Origin: Firmicutes bacterium AM55-24TS
Lineage (GTDB): Bacteria; Bacillota; Clostridia; UBA1381
Assembly (NCBI GenBank): GCA_003460745.1
Contig: QTVU01000006.1
Span: 1-64,000 of the forward strand
Direction: 5' to 3'
DNA length: 64,000 nt
The number at the start of each line of letters is the position of its first letter. Positions within the stretch are counted from its first letter, which is position 1. A model generated the notes under the pieces. The model ran no database searches, was not told where the DNA came from, and saw nothing but the letters and a program-made list of their open reading frames with translations. Positions 48,360 through 57,903 of this stretch are shown here, one piece after another. The translations under genes were made by a program, and so were the position numbers.

Positions 48360-49613
48360 ATGGATAAACAAGAAATTTTCCCTGACGGAACTGTTATAGA
48401 TAAGTGGTTTTACGATATAAAGATACCCGAATTAAGTGATTTGGGTAAGCAATATGTATTAACCGATTACAATATCCTTGATGACGGCAAGATACATACG
48501 AAAGAAATACAGAATTTGATTGACAGAGCATATGAAAACGGCGGCGGAGTGATTGTAGTTCCGAAAGGAACATATCTTACGGGTGCGTTGTTTTTCAAAC
48601 AAGGGGTAAATCTTTATATTGAGGACGGCGGAGTGTTAAAGGGCAGTGATGATATTTACGATTATCCGATAATGCAAACTCGTATGGAGGGTGAAACGTG
48701 TCCGTATTTTGCTGCGTTGATTAATGCAGATAATGTTGACGGTTTTAAAATGTGCGGAAAAGGTACAATAGACGGAAACGGTTTGAAAGCGTGGAGAGCG
48801 TTTTGGCTAAGACGTAAATGGAATCCAAACTGTACCAACAAGGACGAGCAACGTCCAAGACTTGTTTACATATCAAACAGCAGTAATGTCACAATAGCCG
48901 ATTTGCACTTGCGAAATTCGCACTATTGGACTACTCATATATATAAATGTCATCACGTCAAGTATATAAACTGCAATATATTTTCACCGGCAAAGCCGAT
49001 TAAAGCACCGAGTACAGACGCTGTTGATATAGACGTGTGTACAGATGTTTTGGTTAAAAATTGTTATCTTGAAGTTAATGATGATTCGGTGGTGCTGAAA
49101 GGCGGAAAAGGTCCTTGGGCGGATAAATTACCCGAAAACGGCTCTAACGAACGTATTTTAATTGAAGATTGTACATACGGTTTCTGTCACGGTTGCCTAA
49201 CTTGCGGTTCGGAATCTGTACATAATAAAAATATAATTTTAAGAAGAATAAATATTAAAGAGGGTAAAAATTTGTTGTGGCTTAAAATGCGTCCAGATAC
49301 ACCTCAGCATTATGAATATATCAGTGTTGAAGATATAAAAGGTAAAATTGACAGCTTTATCAACATAAACCCTTGGACGCAGTTTTACGATTTGAAAGAC
49401 AGGAAAGATGTGCCGCTTTCTTATGCGGATAATGTTGTAATGAAAAATTGCGAATGTGAGTGTAATACATTTTTTGATGTCAAGACAGACGAAAGTCAAT
49501 ATATATTGTCAGATTTTACTTTTGAAAATTTACAGATTAAAGCAAAAATAAACGGCTTTAAGGAAAATGCAATACGAAATGTCAAAATTGAAAATGTAAA
49601 GGTTACTTTATGA
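48360..49613 (+). CDS. GH28 family (polygalacturonase-type) glycosidase, cytosolic
   Basis: A 417-residue right-handed beta-helix enzyme. Family signs in order: DGKIHTKEIQNLIDRAYENG with GVIVVPKGTYLTG near the N-terminus, GKGTIDGNG, STDAVDIDVC and NDDSVVLKGGKG (catalytic Asp trio of GH28), CHGCLTCGSES (the GHG/GS position) and LWLKMRPDT (the RIK position). No signal peptide, so it should act on imported oligosaccharides, probably as an exo-acting galacturonidase-type enzyme. ATG 48360 follows TAGGAG. It has its own promoter, separate from the main locus, and lies opposite an ECF sigma gene. Confidence 0.88.
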   Translation: MDKQEIFPDGTVIDKWFYDIKIPELSDLGKQYVLTDYNILDDGKIHTKEIQNLIDRAYENGGGVIVVPKGTYLTGALFFKQGVNLYIEDGGVLKGSDDIYDYPIMQTRMEGETCPYFAALINADNVDGFKMCGKGTIDGNGLKAWRAFWLRRKWNPNCTNKDEQRPRLVYISNSSNVTIADLHLRNSHYWTTHIYKCHHVKYINCNIFSPAKPIKAPSTDAVDIDVCTDVLVKNCYLEVNDDSVVLKGGKGPWADKLPENGSNERILIEDCTYGFCHGCLTCGSESVHNKNIILRRINIKEGKNLLWLKMRPDTPQHYEYISVEDIKGKIDSFININPWTQFYDLKDRKDVPLSYADNVVMKNCECECNTFFDVKTDESQYILSDFTFENLQIKAKINGFKENAIRNVKIENVKVTL

Positions 49614-49663
49614 AAAATTTGTTCGGTTGATTAAAACAGAAAATTTGGAGGTACTAAACAGAT

Positions 49664-49843
49664 ATGGAATATGATGATAGAGTGATGTGTCCGCTAATTG
49701 ATGAAAAGATAGACCCGATGGAGTGCGTTGATGTTGTAGATTGTGTTCTAAATCCTTTGTTTTTAAATAATTTACCCGAAAAGTATAAAGCAAAAGAGAA
49801 TTTTAAAGATATATGCAAACAATGCAAATGGCACTGTTATTAA
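49664..49843 (+). CDS. Small Cys-rich protein (59 aa)
   Basis: A 59-residue ORF, ATG 49664 to TAA 49841, twelve bases after GGAGG. It has Cys at VMCPLID, MECVDVVDCV and the C-terminal ICKQCKWHCY, so five or six Cys in 59 residues, with a CxxCxxxC arrangement at the end that could hold a metal. It resembles small conserved Cys-rich clostridial proteins of unknown function. Good ribosome-binding site and placement between GH28 and a membrane-protein gene support it being real. Confidence 0.6.
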   Translation: MEYDDRVMCPLIDEKIDPMECVDVVDCVLNPLFLNNLPEKYKAKENFKDICKQCKWHCY

Positions 49844-49962
49844 GGAGAATACAATAGTCGGAATGCAATATGATTTTATATATTTAGTTGTAACAATAAA
49901 GTATATGTGATACAATAAAACCCATATGTAAATCAAAGGCAAAAACAATGGAGGGATACACA

Positions 49963-50619
49963 ATGAACAAAGAAAATTTACATATATTCAGAGGAGAATT
50001 GGCACTTGCGTTGGCGGTTATAATCAACAGTTTCGGCGTTGTGCTTATGTTATATTCAGATGCGGGAATTTCGGCTATATCGAGTGTTCCGTATGCGTTT
50101 TCGGAGGTTATTCCGAAAGTATCGCTCTGAACGTGGACATATATTTTTCAAGGATTGCTTGTTTTGTGTTTAATGATACTTAGAAAAAAGTTTGTTCCGC
50201 AATATTTGTTCAGTTTTGTGGTAGGTTTTATATTCAGTGAATTGCTTGACGTACATAAAATGTGGATAGACGTTTTACCGACAGATTTGGGTTGGTGCGT
50301 GTTATACTTTGTCGTAAGTTATTTCTTGCTTTGCATAGGCATAGCATTATCAAACAGATGTAAATTACCGATAATACCGACAGACCTTTTCCCGAGAGAA
50401 TTGTCAGAGATTATAAACGTTTCATATTCAAAAGTTAAAATAATTTTTGACGTAACGTGTTTGACTGTAACAGCCGGTATGACGCTTATATTTCTCGGAC
50501 GTCTTGACGGATTGGGAATAGGAACTGTCCTTGCGGCGTTTACTATGGGTAAAACGGTCGGCATTATCGGCAATATGATGGATAAAAAGTTCAGATTTGT
50601 TTCGTTTTTATCTAAATAA
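49963..50619 (+). pseudogene. YczE/YitT-like membrane protein with in-frame TGA
   Basis: A polytopic membrane protein of about 218 residues. ATG 49963 follows GGAGG. The reading frame is interrupted by TGA at 50128-50130, between PKVSL and TWTYIFQGLL, and continues in the same frame to 50619. Family members often have a Gly at this spot, so a GGA-to-TGA change would explain it. About five membrane helices remain across the two parts. Function of the family is poorly known. The second part could be translated from an internal start, but half a protein is unlikely to work. Confidence 0.7.
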
Positions 50620-50620
50620 A

Positions 50621-51055
50621 TTATAAATAAGAACGCATATCAACGGTAAGTTCTTCTTCAATATTGATAAGTTTTTTAGCAATATCTTTTGACTTTTCAT
50701 CGGCGGCTTTGTACTTGTTAAGATATTTGTGCAATGTTTTAACACCAATATTACAGCCGTCGGTGATAAGGTCGGCAATCGTATTATCCGAAGAATCGGC
50801 AGAAATTTTTATATTCGTTTTAAACCACGACATACCTTTAGCCATAGGATTAGGATCTTTGCCGTCGTCGTGGTATTTGTCAAGAAGTATTTGAATTTCA
50901 TCTTGAAGTTGTTGGTGGTCTGATTTTGCTTTTTCAAGCATTTGCTTGAAATTACCGTTGTTTACATCACCGAGAACTTCTTCTATTGAATACACGCCCA
51001 TTTTTATACCGGCGTCACATTCTCTTAAAAGTTTTACAGTATCTTGTTCTATCAT
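50621..51055 (-). CDS. Ferritin-like (DUF2383-type) four-helix protein
   Basis: A 144-residue, mostly helical protein (IEQDTVKLLRECDAGIKMGV; FKQMLEKAKSDHQQLQDEI; GMSWFKTNIKI; NIGVKTLHKYLNKYKAADEK) with regular heptads typical of the DUF2383/PA2169-like ferritin superfamily. ATG 51055 is chosen because AAGGAG lies upstream on the minus strand; a longer in-frame extension to 51127 lacks a site. It converges with the YczE-like gene, with one base between them. Possible stress role, not demonstrable here. Confidence 0.7.
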   Translation of the reverse strand: MIEQDTVKLLRECDAGIKMGVYSIEEVLGDVNNGNFKQMLEKAKSDHQQLQDEIQILLDKYHDDGKDPNPMAKGMSWFKTNIKISADSSDNTIADLITDGCNIGVKTLHKYLNKYKAADEKSKDIAKKLINIEEELTVDMRSYL

Positions 51056-51168
51056 AATATCACTCCTTTTGTGTATAGTAATAACCTTAAAAATGTATTT
51101 TATTCGGTAAATTGAGATATGATACATATATATTTTGGTAATATATCAAAATAATTTTAACTATGATG

Positions 51169-51197
51169 TTGAAATCGGTATGTTTTTGATATATAAT
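51169..51197 (+). promoter_or_regulatory. Sigma-A promoter of the SLH-glucosaminidase gene
   Basis: TTGAAA (51169-51174), a 17-base spacer, TATAAT (51192-51197); start codon 43 bases downstream. Near consensus. Confidence 0.75.
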
Positions 51198-51239
51198 GTA
51201 TTATTGGTAAAATATACGACTTGGAGGAAACATTCTATT

Positions 51240-52328
51240 ATGAAAAAAATAATCTCGTTAATATCTGCAGTGGCGATTTGTGCGACGGCATCTGCACCTG
51301 TTATGGCGGCAGGCTGGCAGAAACAGTATCCGTGGGCAAAGGAAAGCGTTGAATATTGCTTGGAAAACAATATAATTTCGGGTGACGAAACAGGTGACCT
51401 TATGCTCGGCGGAAATCTTACAAGAGAACAAATGGCGAAAATATTTACAGATACATTTAATTTACAATCGAATTCAGCAGTTCAATTTAATGATGTGGAA
51501 AAAAATAAGTGGTCATATAAATATGTACAGGCATTTCAAGATTATATGCCGAAAAAAGGCTCGTTATTTAACGGCGGTGAATATGTAACGCGTGAAGAAT
51601 TTGCGGCGTCATTGGTAAAAACAAGCGGTCAAAAGGCAGCTGACAGTTATACAATCACAAATTACAGCTTTAAAGACGCTCAAAGCGTTGATGACGCATA
51701 TAAAAATTTGCTTGAAACCGCGGTAACAAATTTGTATATGCTTGGTGACAGCGGTAATATACGTCCGAAAGATTTGCTTACAAGAGCGGAGGCTTGTACG
51801 TTCCTTTACAGAGTGGTAAATCCTGCGGCAGACAAAACTTCAATCACAGGTAACGCACAGGTGACGGTTGAACAGGCACAGGCTTGGGCAAAGGCAAAAG
51901 GGGCACACCAAAGATTTATTGATATAGCACCGATTTATTGGTATTACGGAGAAGTTTTCGGAATCAGACCGGAAGTGATGTATGCACAAGCCGGCAAAGA
52001 AACAGCATACGGAAATTACGGCGGCGCTGTATTGCCTGAAATGAATAACTGGGCAGGCATAAAAATTAAAAAACCGACAGGTGACAAAACAGAGGATCAC
52101 GAAACTTTTGCAACACCTGAGGACGGTGTAAGAGCACATTATAATCATATGGCTGCGTATGTCGGACTTGCACCAGTAGGAGAGCCGCACGACAGATATT
52201 ATGTTGTAAAGAGTATAGCTTGGGCAGGTACGGTAAAGTATGTCGAGCAACTTGGCGGACGTTGGTGTCCTGATATTAATTACGGATATGACATAATGAC
52301 AATGGTTGAAAATATGTTGAAATACTAA
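51240..52328 (+). CDS. SLH-anchored glucosaminidase-type autolysin
   Basis: A 362-residue exported protein. Signal peptide (KKIISLISAVAICATASAPVMA), three SLH repeats (about 25-200: KQYPWAKESVEYCLENNIIS, NKWSYKYVQAFQDYMP, and the third ending TRAEACTFLYRVV), then a C-terminal lysozyme-like glucosaminidase domain (about 215-362). The last has the likely catalytic Glu in MYAQAGKETAYGNYGG and NNWAGIKIKKPTGD. It should cut the N-acetylglucosaminyl bond in peptidoglycan at the surface. ATG 51240 follows GGAGG. It is 17 bases before the ABC-F gene, which may share its transcript. Confidence 0.85.
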   Translation: MKKIISLISAVAICATASAPVMAAGWQKQYPWAKESVEYCLENNIISGDETGDLMLGGNLTREQMAKIFTDTFNLQSNSAVQFNDVEKNKWSYKYVQAFQDYMPKKGSLFNGGEYVTREEFAASLVKTSGQKAADSYTITNYSFKDAQSVDDAYKNLLETAVTNLYMLGDSGNIRPKDLLTRAEACTFLYRVVNPAADKTSITGNAQVTVEQAQAWAKAKGAHQRFIDIAPIYWYYGEVFGIRPEVMYAQAGKETAYGNYGGAVLPEMNNWAGIKIKKPTGDKTEDHETFATPEDGVRAHYNHMAAYVGLAPVGEPHDRYYVVKSIAWAGTVKYVEQLGGRWCPDINYGYDIMTMVENMLKY

Positions 52329-52345
52329 AATACAAGGAGTAATTT

Positions 52346-54253
52346 ATGATACTGCTGAATGGAAGTAATATAAAGAAAATGTTTCTTGATGAAACGCTTT
52401 TTGATAGTGTATCGTTTAATGTTGACAGTAACGATAAAATCGGTTTTATCGGTGTAAACGGTGCGGGAAAATCAACCCTTTTTAAGATAATCACAGGTGA
52501 TATGGATTATGATGAGGGTGAAATTTTTAAGAATAAAGGCTTGCGTGTCGGTTACCTTGATCAGTATTCCGTAAACGGCAGTGAAAAGAGTATATGGGAA
52601 GAAACTCTTACGGTGTTTGCCGATGTAATCGAAATGGAAAATCAGCTTGATGAAATTCGTTTCGATATAGAAAATAATAACGGCAATATCGACGAGCTTG
52701 TAAAACGTCAAACTTCTTTGCAGGAAGCATTTGCCGAACGTGACGGATTTTATTATAAATCAAAAGTTAAAAGCACACTTACGGGACTGGGCTTTTCGGA
52801 AGATGAATTTGACTTGTGTGTAGACAAATTGTCCGGCGGTCAAAAAACGCGTGTTGCACTCGGTAAAATTCTTTTGTCCGATGCAAATTTGTTGCTTTTG
52901 GACGAGCCGACAAACCATCTTGATATAGAGTCGGTTGAATGGCTAGAGGATTTCCTAAGAAATTATAGCGGTGCATTTATTGTAATATCGCACGACAGAT
53001 ATTTTCTTGACAGAGTTACGAACAAGACTTTTGAACTTGAAAACGGTCGTTTCCGTTCATATAACGGCAATTACAGTGCATATATGGCACAAAGGGAGAT
53101 TGACAAAAAGACCGAGCAGAGAAATTACGATAACACAATGCGTGAAATTCAGCGTCTTGAAAATGTTGTTGAACAGCAAAGACGTTGGGGCAGAGAGAAA
53201 AATATTAAAACCGCCGAGAGCAAAATGAAAGTTATAGAAAGACTTGAAAAAGATTTGAATGCACCTATGCAGTCGCCCGAAGAAATGGAGTTTACGTTTA
53301 AGGCTTGTGCAGGCGGCGGACAAGACGTTGTGCAGACGGAAAGTTTGGGCATGGCATTTGATAATAACAGATTGTTTTCAAATGTTGATATGCTTATTAA
53401 AAAGGGTGAAAAGGTATTCCTTTTAGGTCCGAACGGCTGCGGTAAAACGACGTTGCTTAAAATTTTAATGGGCGATTATGAGCAGACGGAAGGCTCATAT
53501 AAAATCGGTGCGAATATTCATATAGGATACTATGACCAAATTCAAGAAAATCTTAATATGGATAAAACGGTTATAGACGAGGTGTGGGACGAATATCCTA
53601 ACCTTACTCAAACTCAAATCAGAAATGCACTTGCAGTATTTTTGTTTAAAGGCGAAGATGTGTTTAAGGAAATACATAAGTTGTCCGGTGGCGAGAGAGC
53701 GAGAGTTGAACTTGTAAAACTTATGCTTAAGAGTGTTAATCTGCTTATAATGGACGAACCTACAAACCATCTTGACATTGAATCGAGAGAGGCTCTTGAA
53801 AATGCACTTTCCGATTATGACGGTACTATGATAATGGTATCGCACGACAGATATTTTATAAATAAACTTGCCGACAGAATTTTGTATTTGACACCGAACG
53901 GTGTTGAAAGTTACAGCGGTGATTACGACAGCTTTGTGGCACGCGAAACGATTAAGACAGAACAGAAAACAGAGTCGGCAGGTCACCTTGATTATAAGGA
54001 GCAAAAGCGTTTGGAGGCGGAAAAACGTAAAACGCTTAATCGCTTTGCAAAGGTTGAGGACGAAATATCAAATAAGGAATCGGAGGTTGAGGAACTTTCT
54101 AAAGAGCTTGAAAATTCCGATATTGCAACCGATTATGTCAAAGCAGGCGAGATAACCGATAAAATAACAGAGTTGCAGGACAAAATCGAAAGCCTTATGG
54201 AAGAATGGGAACGCTTGCAAATGATAATAGAAGAAAGTGGGTATGACATATGA
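52346..54253 (+). CDS. ABC-F family ATPase
   Basis: A 635-residue cytosolic protein with two fused ATPase domains and no membrane part. Domain 1 has [17 protein letters not shown] and [14 protein letters not shown]; domain 2 has [17 protein letters not shown] and [14 protein letters not shown]. The interdomain linker holds the charged helix of ABC-F proteins, and the C-terminus (about 545-635) is a coiled coil, as in Uup-like members. ABC-F proteins act on ribosomes, in translation control or antibiotic protection; the subtype cannot be fixed by eye. AAGGAG precedes ATG 52346. Its stop overlaps the next start (ATGA). Confidence 0.93.
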   Translation: MILLNGSNIKKMFLDETLFDSVSFNVDSNDKIGFIGVNGAGKSTLFKIITGDMDYDEGEIFKNKGLRVGYLDQYSVNGSEKSIWEETLTVFADVIEMENQLDEIRFDIENNNGNIDELVKRQTSLQEAFAERDGFYYKSKVKSTLTGLGFSEDEFDLCVDKLSGGQKTRVALGKILLSDANLLLLDEPTNHLDIESVEWLEDFLRNYSGAFIVISHDRYFLDRVTNKTFELENGRFRSYNGNYSAYMAQREIDKKTEQRNYDNTMREIQRLENVVEQQRRWGREKNIKTAESKMKVIERLEKDLNAPMQSPEEMEFTFKACAGGGQDVVQTESLGMAFDNNRLFSNVDMLIKKGEKVFLLGPNGCGKTTLLKILMGDYEQTEGSYKIGANIHIGYYDQIQENLNMDKTVIDEVWDEYPNLTQTQIRNALAVFLFKGEDVFKEIHKLSGGERARVELVKLMLKSVNLLIMDEPTNHLDIESREALENALSDYDGTMIMVSHDRYFINKLADRILYLTPNGVESYSGDYDSFVARETIKTEQKTESAGHLDYKEQKRLEAEKRKTLNRFAKVEDEISNKESEVEELSKELENSDIATDYVKAGEITDKITELQDKIESLMEEWERLQMIIEESGYDI

Positions 54254-54692
54254 GAGCGGTTGTACAGAGAGTAACGAATGCTGATGTTAAAATTGACGGC
54301 AGAGTGAACGGAAAAATAGATGACGGCTTGCTTGTTCTTCTCGGTGTCGGCAACGGTGATACTGAAGAAGATATGAAGTATATCGCAGACAAGATTATAA
54401 AGTTGCGTATTTTCAGTGACGAAAACGATAAAATGAATTTGAGTCTTGAAGATGTCGGCGGAAGTATGCTTGTTATATCGCAATTTACTTTGTACGGCGA
54501 TTGCTCACACGGCAGACGTCCGTATTTTGGCAATGCAATGGAGCCTGTCAGCGCAAATGAAATGTATGAAAAATTTGTTGCATATATCAGGGGACAAGGT
54601 ATACATACCGAAACAGGCGAATTCGGTGCGGATATGAAAGTGTCGCTTACAACGACGGACCTGTTACAATAATTTTGGAGAGCAAGAACTGA
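54250..54692 (+). pseudogene. dtd: D-aminoacyl-tRNA deacylase with a frameshift at the 3' end
   Basis: DTD removes D-amino acids (and Gly from tRNA-Ala) from mischarged tRNA. The first 133 residues are a clean match: [32 protein letters not shown], and the catalytic signature [16 protein letters not shown]. As read, the ORF ends at 54672 with SLTTTDLLQ and lacks the essential NxGPxT cis-Pro motif. Adding one A in ACAACGAC near 54649 gives [15 protein letters not shown] ending at 54692, the normal 147-residue length. So the gene is either newly broken or the sequence has lost one A. Translationally coupled to ABC-F by ATGA. Confidence 0.85.
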
Positions 54693-54702
54693 GGTTGTGA
54701 TT

Positions 54703-55170
54703 ATGCGAAGAAAAGAACGTGAAGTTACGGATTACAATAAAATGATTGAAATATTGAAATCGTGTGACTGCTGTCGTATAGGGTTGGTGGACGATAAAGG
54801 TGCGTATATTGTTCCGATGAACTTCGGATATGAAGATAATAACGGCAAACTTACATTGTATTTTCACGGAGCGACAGAGGGGAAGAAGATTGATCTAATC
54901 AATAATCAACCCGAAATAAGTTTTGAAACAGATACGAAACATGAGCTTGTAACAAGTGATACTGCTTGCGGGCATTCGTATTTGTATCAAAGCATTATGG
55001 GTAGGGGACAGGTAAAAATAGTGGCAGACAGGGACACTAAAATTAAAGGACTTAATCAAATCATGCACCACTATACAGGTAAATCCGATTATGAATTTAA
55101 CGAAAACGTGCTTGAACGCACGGCTGTCATAAAATTAGCTGTGACAGAATGGTCGTGCAAAGAACATTAA
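54703..55170 (+). CDS. Pyridoxamine 5'-phosphate oxidase-like (NimA-type) flavoprotein
   Basis: A 155-residue protein of the split-barrel FMN-binding fold. Visible signs: REVTDYNKMIEILKSCDCCR at the N-terminus, YIVPMNFGYE, LYFHGATEGKKIDLI (flavin-phosphate side), CGHSYLYQSIMGRGQVKIV. Members related to NimA reduce nitro compounds; the physiological substrate is unknown. ATG 54703 lies eight bases after GAGG; GTG 54697 is too close. Confidence 0.83.
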   Translation: MRRKEREVTDYNKMIEILKSCDCCRIGLVDDKGAYIVPMNFGYEDNNGKLTLYFHGATEGKKIDLINNQPEISFETDTKHELVTSDTACGHSYLYQSIMGRGQVKIVADRDTKIKGLNQIMHHYTGKSDYEFNENVLERTAVIKLAVTEWSCKEH

Positions 55171-55185
55171 AACTTGTAAAAGCTA

Positions 55186-55214
55186 TTGAAAACAGTGTCG
55201 ATTAATGATATAAT
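55186..55214 (+). promoter_or_regulatory. Sigma-A promoter of guaA
   Basis: TTGAAA (55186-55191), 17 bases, TATAAT (55209-55214) with upstream TG; start codon 31 bases further. No purine-riboswitch structure is evident in this short leader. Confidence 0.8.
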
Positions 55215-55244
55215 TAAAATAATATAATAAACGGAGGAAAGAAA

Positions 55245-56777
55245 ATGCAGAATGAAACAGTAATTGTGCTTGACTTCGGCGGTCAGTATAATCAGCTTAT
55301 AGCCCGCAGAGTACGTGAGTGTAACGTATATTGCGAGGTTATGTCATACAAAAATTCTATCGAGAAGATTAAAGAAAAAAATCCGGTAGGTATCATTTTT
55401 ACTGGCGGTCCGAACAGTGTGTATGACGAAAAATCACCACACTACGATAAGGCAATTTTTGAACTTGGTATTCCTATTTTGGGTATTTGTTACGGCAGTC
55501 AGCTTATGGCATATACTCTTGGCGGTCACGTTGATACTGCTCCTGTAAGTGAGTATGGTAAGACGGAAATTACAACTTCTGAAAGTAAGTTGTTTGAAAA
55601 TGTTGATAAAAATACAGTAGTTTGGATGAGCCATACGGATTATATCGATAAAATTCCGGAAGGTTTCAAGATTACTGCTTATTCTAACGATTGTCCGTGT
55701 GCGGCTTATGAAAATGAAGAAAAGAAATTGTATGCGGTACAGTATCACCCGGAAGTAAATCATTCTGTACAAGGTCAGCAGATGTTGAAGAATTTCTTGT
55801 TTAACGTTTGTGGCTGTAAGGGCGATTGGCTTATGTCCGATTTTGCCGAAAAATCAATTCAGGCTTTGCGTGAAAAGATTGGTGACGGTAAAGTTTTGTG
55901 TGCTCTTTCAGGCGGTGTGGATTCATCTGTTGCGGCAGTTATGCTTCATAAAGCGGTAGGCAAGCAGCTTACTTGTGTGTTCGTTGATAACGGACTTCTT
56001 CGTAAAAATGAGGGCGATGAAGTTGAAAATCTTTTCAGAAATCAGTTTGATATTAACCTTATCAGAGCAAATGCACAGGATAGATTTTTAGGTAAGCTTG
56101 AGGGCGTAAAAGAACCCGAAAAGAAACGTAAGATTATAGGTGAGGAATTTATTCGTGTGTTCGAGGCGGAAGCTAAGAAAATCGGTAAGGTTGATTATCT
56201 TGTTCAAGGTACAATTTATCCGGACGTTATCGAAAGCGGTGCAGGTGATGCGGCTGTTATTAAGAGCCATCATAATGTAGGCGGACTTCCGGAACACGTT
56301 GATTTTAAAGAAATTGTTGAACCGCTTCGTGATTTGTTTAAGGATGAAGTGCGTCAGCTTGGTATCGAACTTGGTTTGCCTGAAAAATTCGTATGGCGTC
56401 AACCGTTCCCGGGACCGGGACTGGCCGTAAGAGTTATAGGCGAAATTACAGAAGATAAACTTGAAATTTTGCGTGACGCAGACGCTATATTCAGAGAAGA
56501 AATCGCAAATGCAGGTCTTGAAAGAGATATAAACCAGTATTTTGCCGTTATTACAGATATGCGTAGCGTCGGCGTTATGGGTGACGGCAGAACATATGAT
56601 TATACCCTTGCTTTAAGAGCCGTAACCACAACCGACTTTATGACAGCTGATTGGGCAAGAATACCTTTCGATGTCCTAGAAAAAGCATCAAATCGTATCG
56701 TAAACGAAGTAAAACACGTTAATAGACTTGTCTATGATATAACTTCAAAACCACCCGCAACTATTGAGTGGGAATAA
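55245..56777 (+). CDS. guaA: GMP synthase (glutamine-hydrolysing)
   Basis: A 510-residue enzyme that aminates XMP to GMP with glutamine and ATP. The N-terminal class-I amidotransferase has GGPNSVYD, the nucleophile C82 in GICYGSQ, and QYHPEV for the His/Glu pair. The ATP-pyrophosphatase part has the P-loop SGGVDSS near 220, and the C-terminal dimer domain ends in KPPATIEWE. The length is normal. Own promoter; strong terminator right after. The 3' end is a known integration hotspot for mobile elements, and here an integrase-bearing element follows directly. Confidence 0.98.
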   Translation: MQNETVIVLDFGGQYNQLIARRVRECNVYCEVMSYKNSIEKIKEKNPVGIIFTGGPNSVYDEKSPHYDKAIFELGIPILGICYGSQLMAYTLGGHVDTAPVSEYGKTEITTSESKLFENVDKNTVVWMSHTDYIDKIPEGFKITAYSNDCPCAAYENEEKKLYAVQYHPEVNHSVQGQQMLKNFLFNVCGCKGDWLMSDFAEKSIQALREKIGDGKVLCALSGGVDSSVAAVMLHKAVGKQLTCVFVDNGLLRKNEGDEVENLFRNQFDINLIRANAQDRFLGKLEGVKEPEKKRKIIGEEFIRVFEAEAKKIGKVDYLVQGTIYPDVIESGAGDAAVIKSHHNVGGLPEHVDFKEIVEPLRDLFKDEVRQLGIELGLPEKFVWRQPFPGPGLAVRVIGEITEDKLEILRDADAIFREEIANAGLERDINQYFAVITDMRSVGVMGDGRTYDYTLALRAVTTTDFMTADWARIPFDVLEKASNRIVNEVKHVNRLVYDITSKPPATIEWE

Positions 56778-56783
56778 AACGAA

Positions 56784-56830
56784 AAATCCCCGAAATCCTT
56801 GTAAATACAGGGTTTTCGGGGTTTCTTTTT
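56784..56830 (+). terminator. Terminator of guaA
   Basis: Long hairpin around CCCCGAAATCC (56788-56798) and GGGTTTTCGGGG (56810-56821), followed by TTTCTTTTTG. It begins ten bases after the stop. Confidence 0.85.
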
Positions 56831-56833
56831 GTC

Positions 56834-56852
56834 TTTTGAGTGCGTTTTGAGT
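56834..56852. repeat. Paired TTTTGAGT sites beside guaA
   Basis: TTTTGAGT at 56834-56841 and 56845-56852, one helical turn (11 bases) apart, lie between guaA and the first element gene. Their position fits arm-type integrase or Xis binding sites near an attachment site; this is inference. Confidence 0.45.
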
Positions 56853-56859
56853 ACAAAAG

Positions 56860-57138
56860 TTAATTACTCTCCATGTTTTTGCTAGATTCGAAGTATTCTT
56901 TTGCATCACTTGGTTTTAAGTCCCAATACTTAATTAACAAGTCAATAATTTTTTTGTCATCTACATTTGCTTCCATCATTGCACAAATTGCTCTGTGGAT
57001 TCCACAAAAAAATTCATCTTCAACTGCTTCATCAACATGTTGTTGATATTTGCGTCTGAAGTTGTCAATAATTTCAGGACCTAAGTCGGAAAACTCCTTT
57101 TTTAAAACATCAAGTGCATTTTTATCATTAATCTTCAT
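56860..57138 (-). CDS. Hypothetical protein of the mobile element
   Basis: A 92-residue, acidic, mainly helical protein (KKEFSDLGPEIIDNFRRKYQ; HVDEAVEDEFFCGIHRAI; KKIIDLLIKYWDLKPSDAKE). It has no recognised family. It follows the repressor gene by 18 bases on the same strand behind AGGAGGG, so the two are probably co-expressed in the quiescent state. It might be an anti-integration, immunity or regulatory factor; nothing in the sequence decides. Confidence 0.65.
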   Translation of the reverse strand: MKINDKNALDVLKKEFSDLGPEIIDNFRRKYQQHVDEAVEDEFFCGIHRAICAMMEANVDDKKIIDLLIKYWDLKPSDAKEYFESSKNMESN

Positions 57139-57156
57139 AATAACCCTCCTTGTAGA

Positions 57157-57786
57157 CTAAATATCTGATGAAATTTTAACGGTGATACCGTTTTTTGAAC
57201 CGAGCATAACGTTTGAACGCTGCAGTTCTAATTCAATCGCTTCTTTTGTCTCTTTTAAGCTATCTAAGACATTTAATGTTTCTTTATCAGGTGTGTCGCT
57301 ATATTTAGCGGCACATTTTTCATATCCGTAATTTATCTTTTCCCAACGAAGTATATCTTTCAAAAGGTTTTCTTGTTTTAATCTACATAAAACGTCATCT
57401 GCGTTATATTCTGTATCTCCGGCATTTGCTTTAAAAAATTTTGTTATAAGAGGATTTATCTTAAAAGAAACAGTTTCCGGTTTATATTCATCATCTTCTT
57501 CTCTTTCACCATCAATTAATACAATATTAGCCTTGATAAGCATAATCATCAATCCCATAAAATCGCCAATAGTTTCAAGTCTTATATTATTTTCAAATCC
57601 GGTTATCGCAAAAGAACTGACACCGAGGGCTTCAGCAATTTTATCGATCTGCTCTGTTTGAGGTGTCATTTTGTTTGTTTCATACTTTCGTATAGATACA
57701 GGGTGTATACCGGAAAGTTCTGCAAGTTTTGCCTGGGTAATGCCTATACGAGATCTAAAATATTTGATTTTTTCACCTATTGTCAT
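57157..57786 (-). CDS. XRE/Cro-type repressor of the mobile element
   Basis: A 209-residue protein with an N-terminal helix-turn-helix of the XRE type (KYFRSRIGITQAKLAELSGI, SIRKYETNKMTPQ, about 8-45) and a C-terminal region of unknown fold. It lacks the Ser-Lys pair context expected for a LexA/CI-like self-cleaving peptidase. It is divergent from the xis-int operon; three TAGCG-type operators between the two promoters point to a lysogeny-like switch that holds the integrase promoter off. Confidence 0.85.
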   Translation of the reverse strand: MTIGEKIKYFRSRIGITQAKLAELSGIHPVSIRKYETNKMTPQTEQIDKIAEALGVSSFAITGFENNIRLETIGDFMGLMIMLIKANIVLIDGEREEDDEYKPETVSFKINPLITKFFKANAGDTEYNADDVLCRLKQENLLKDILRWEKINYGYEKCAAKYSDTPDKETLNVLDSLKETKEAIELELQRSNVMLGSKNGITVKISSDI

Positions 57787-57805
57787 ATATTATCAATCCT
57801 TTTTA

Positions 57806-57850
57806 TAGTTTTCTCGCTACAATTATAACATAAATATAATCAAAAGTCCA
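57806..57850 (-). promoter_or_regulatory. Repressor promoter with operator O3
   Basis: On the minus strand: TGGACT (57845-57850), a 17-base spacer, TATAAT (57822-57827). The imperfect palindrome TAGTTTTCTCGCTA (57806-57819) just downstream of the -10 shares the CGCTA half site with the opposite promoter, suggesting autoregulation. Confidence 0.6.
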
Positions 57851-57903
57851 TACCTTTTGAAAAAATGTAAATATAAATAAAATAAAAAAATTTAAAAAAC
57901 CTC

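Noticed and set aside
50128-50130. TGA recoded as an amino acid or selenocysteine
   Set aside because: Several genes here (for example ftsK and the GNAT gene) end in TGA, Trp is encoded by TGG, and the family does not use selenocysteine at this site; no SECIS-like hairpin is evident right after it.
53495-54004. 169-codon antisense ORF inside the ABC-F gene
   Set aside because: Opposite-strand shadow of a clearly conserved gene, no start signal, no recognisable protein features.
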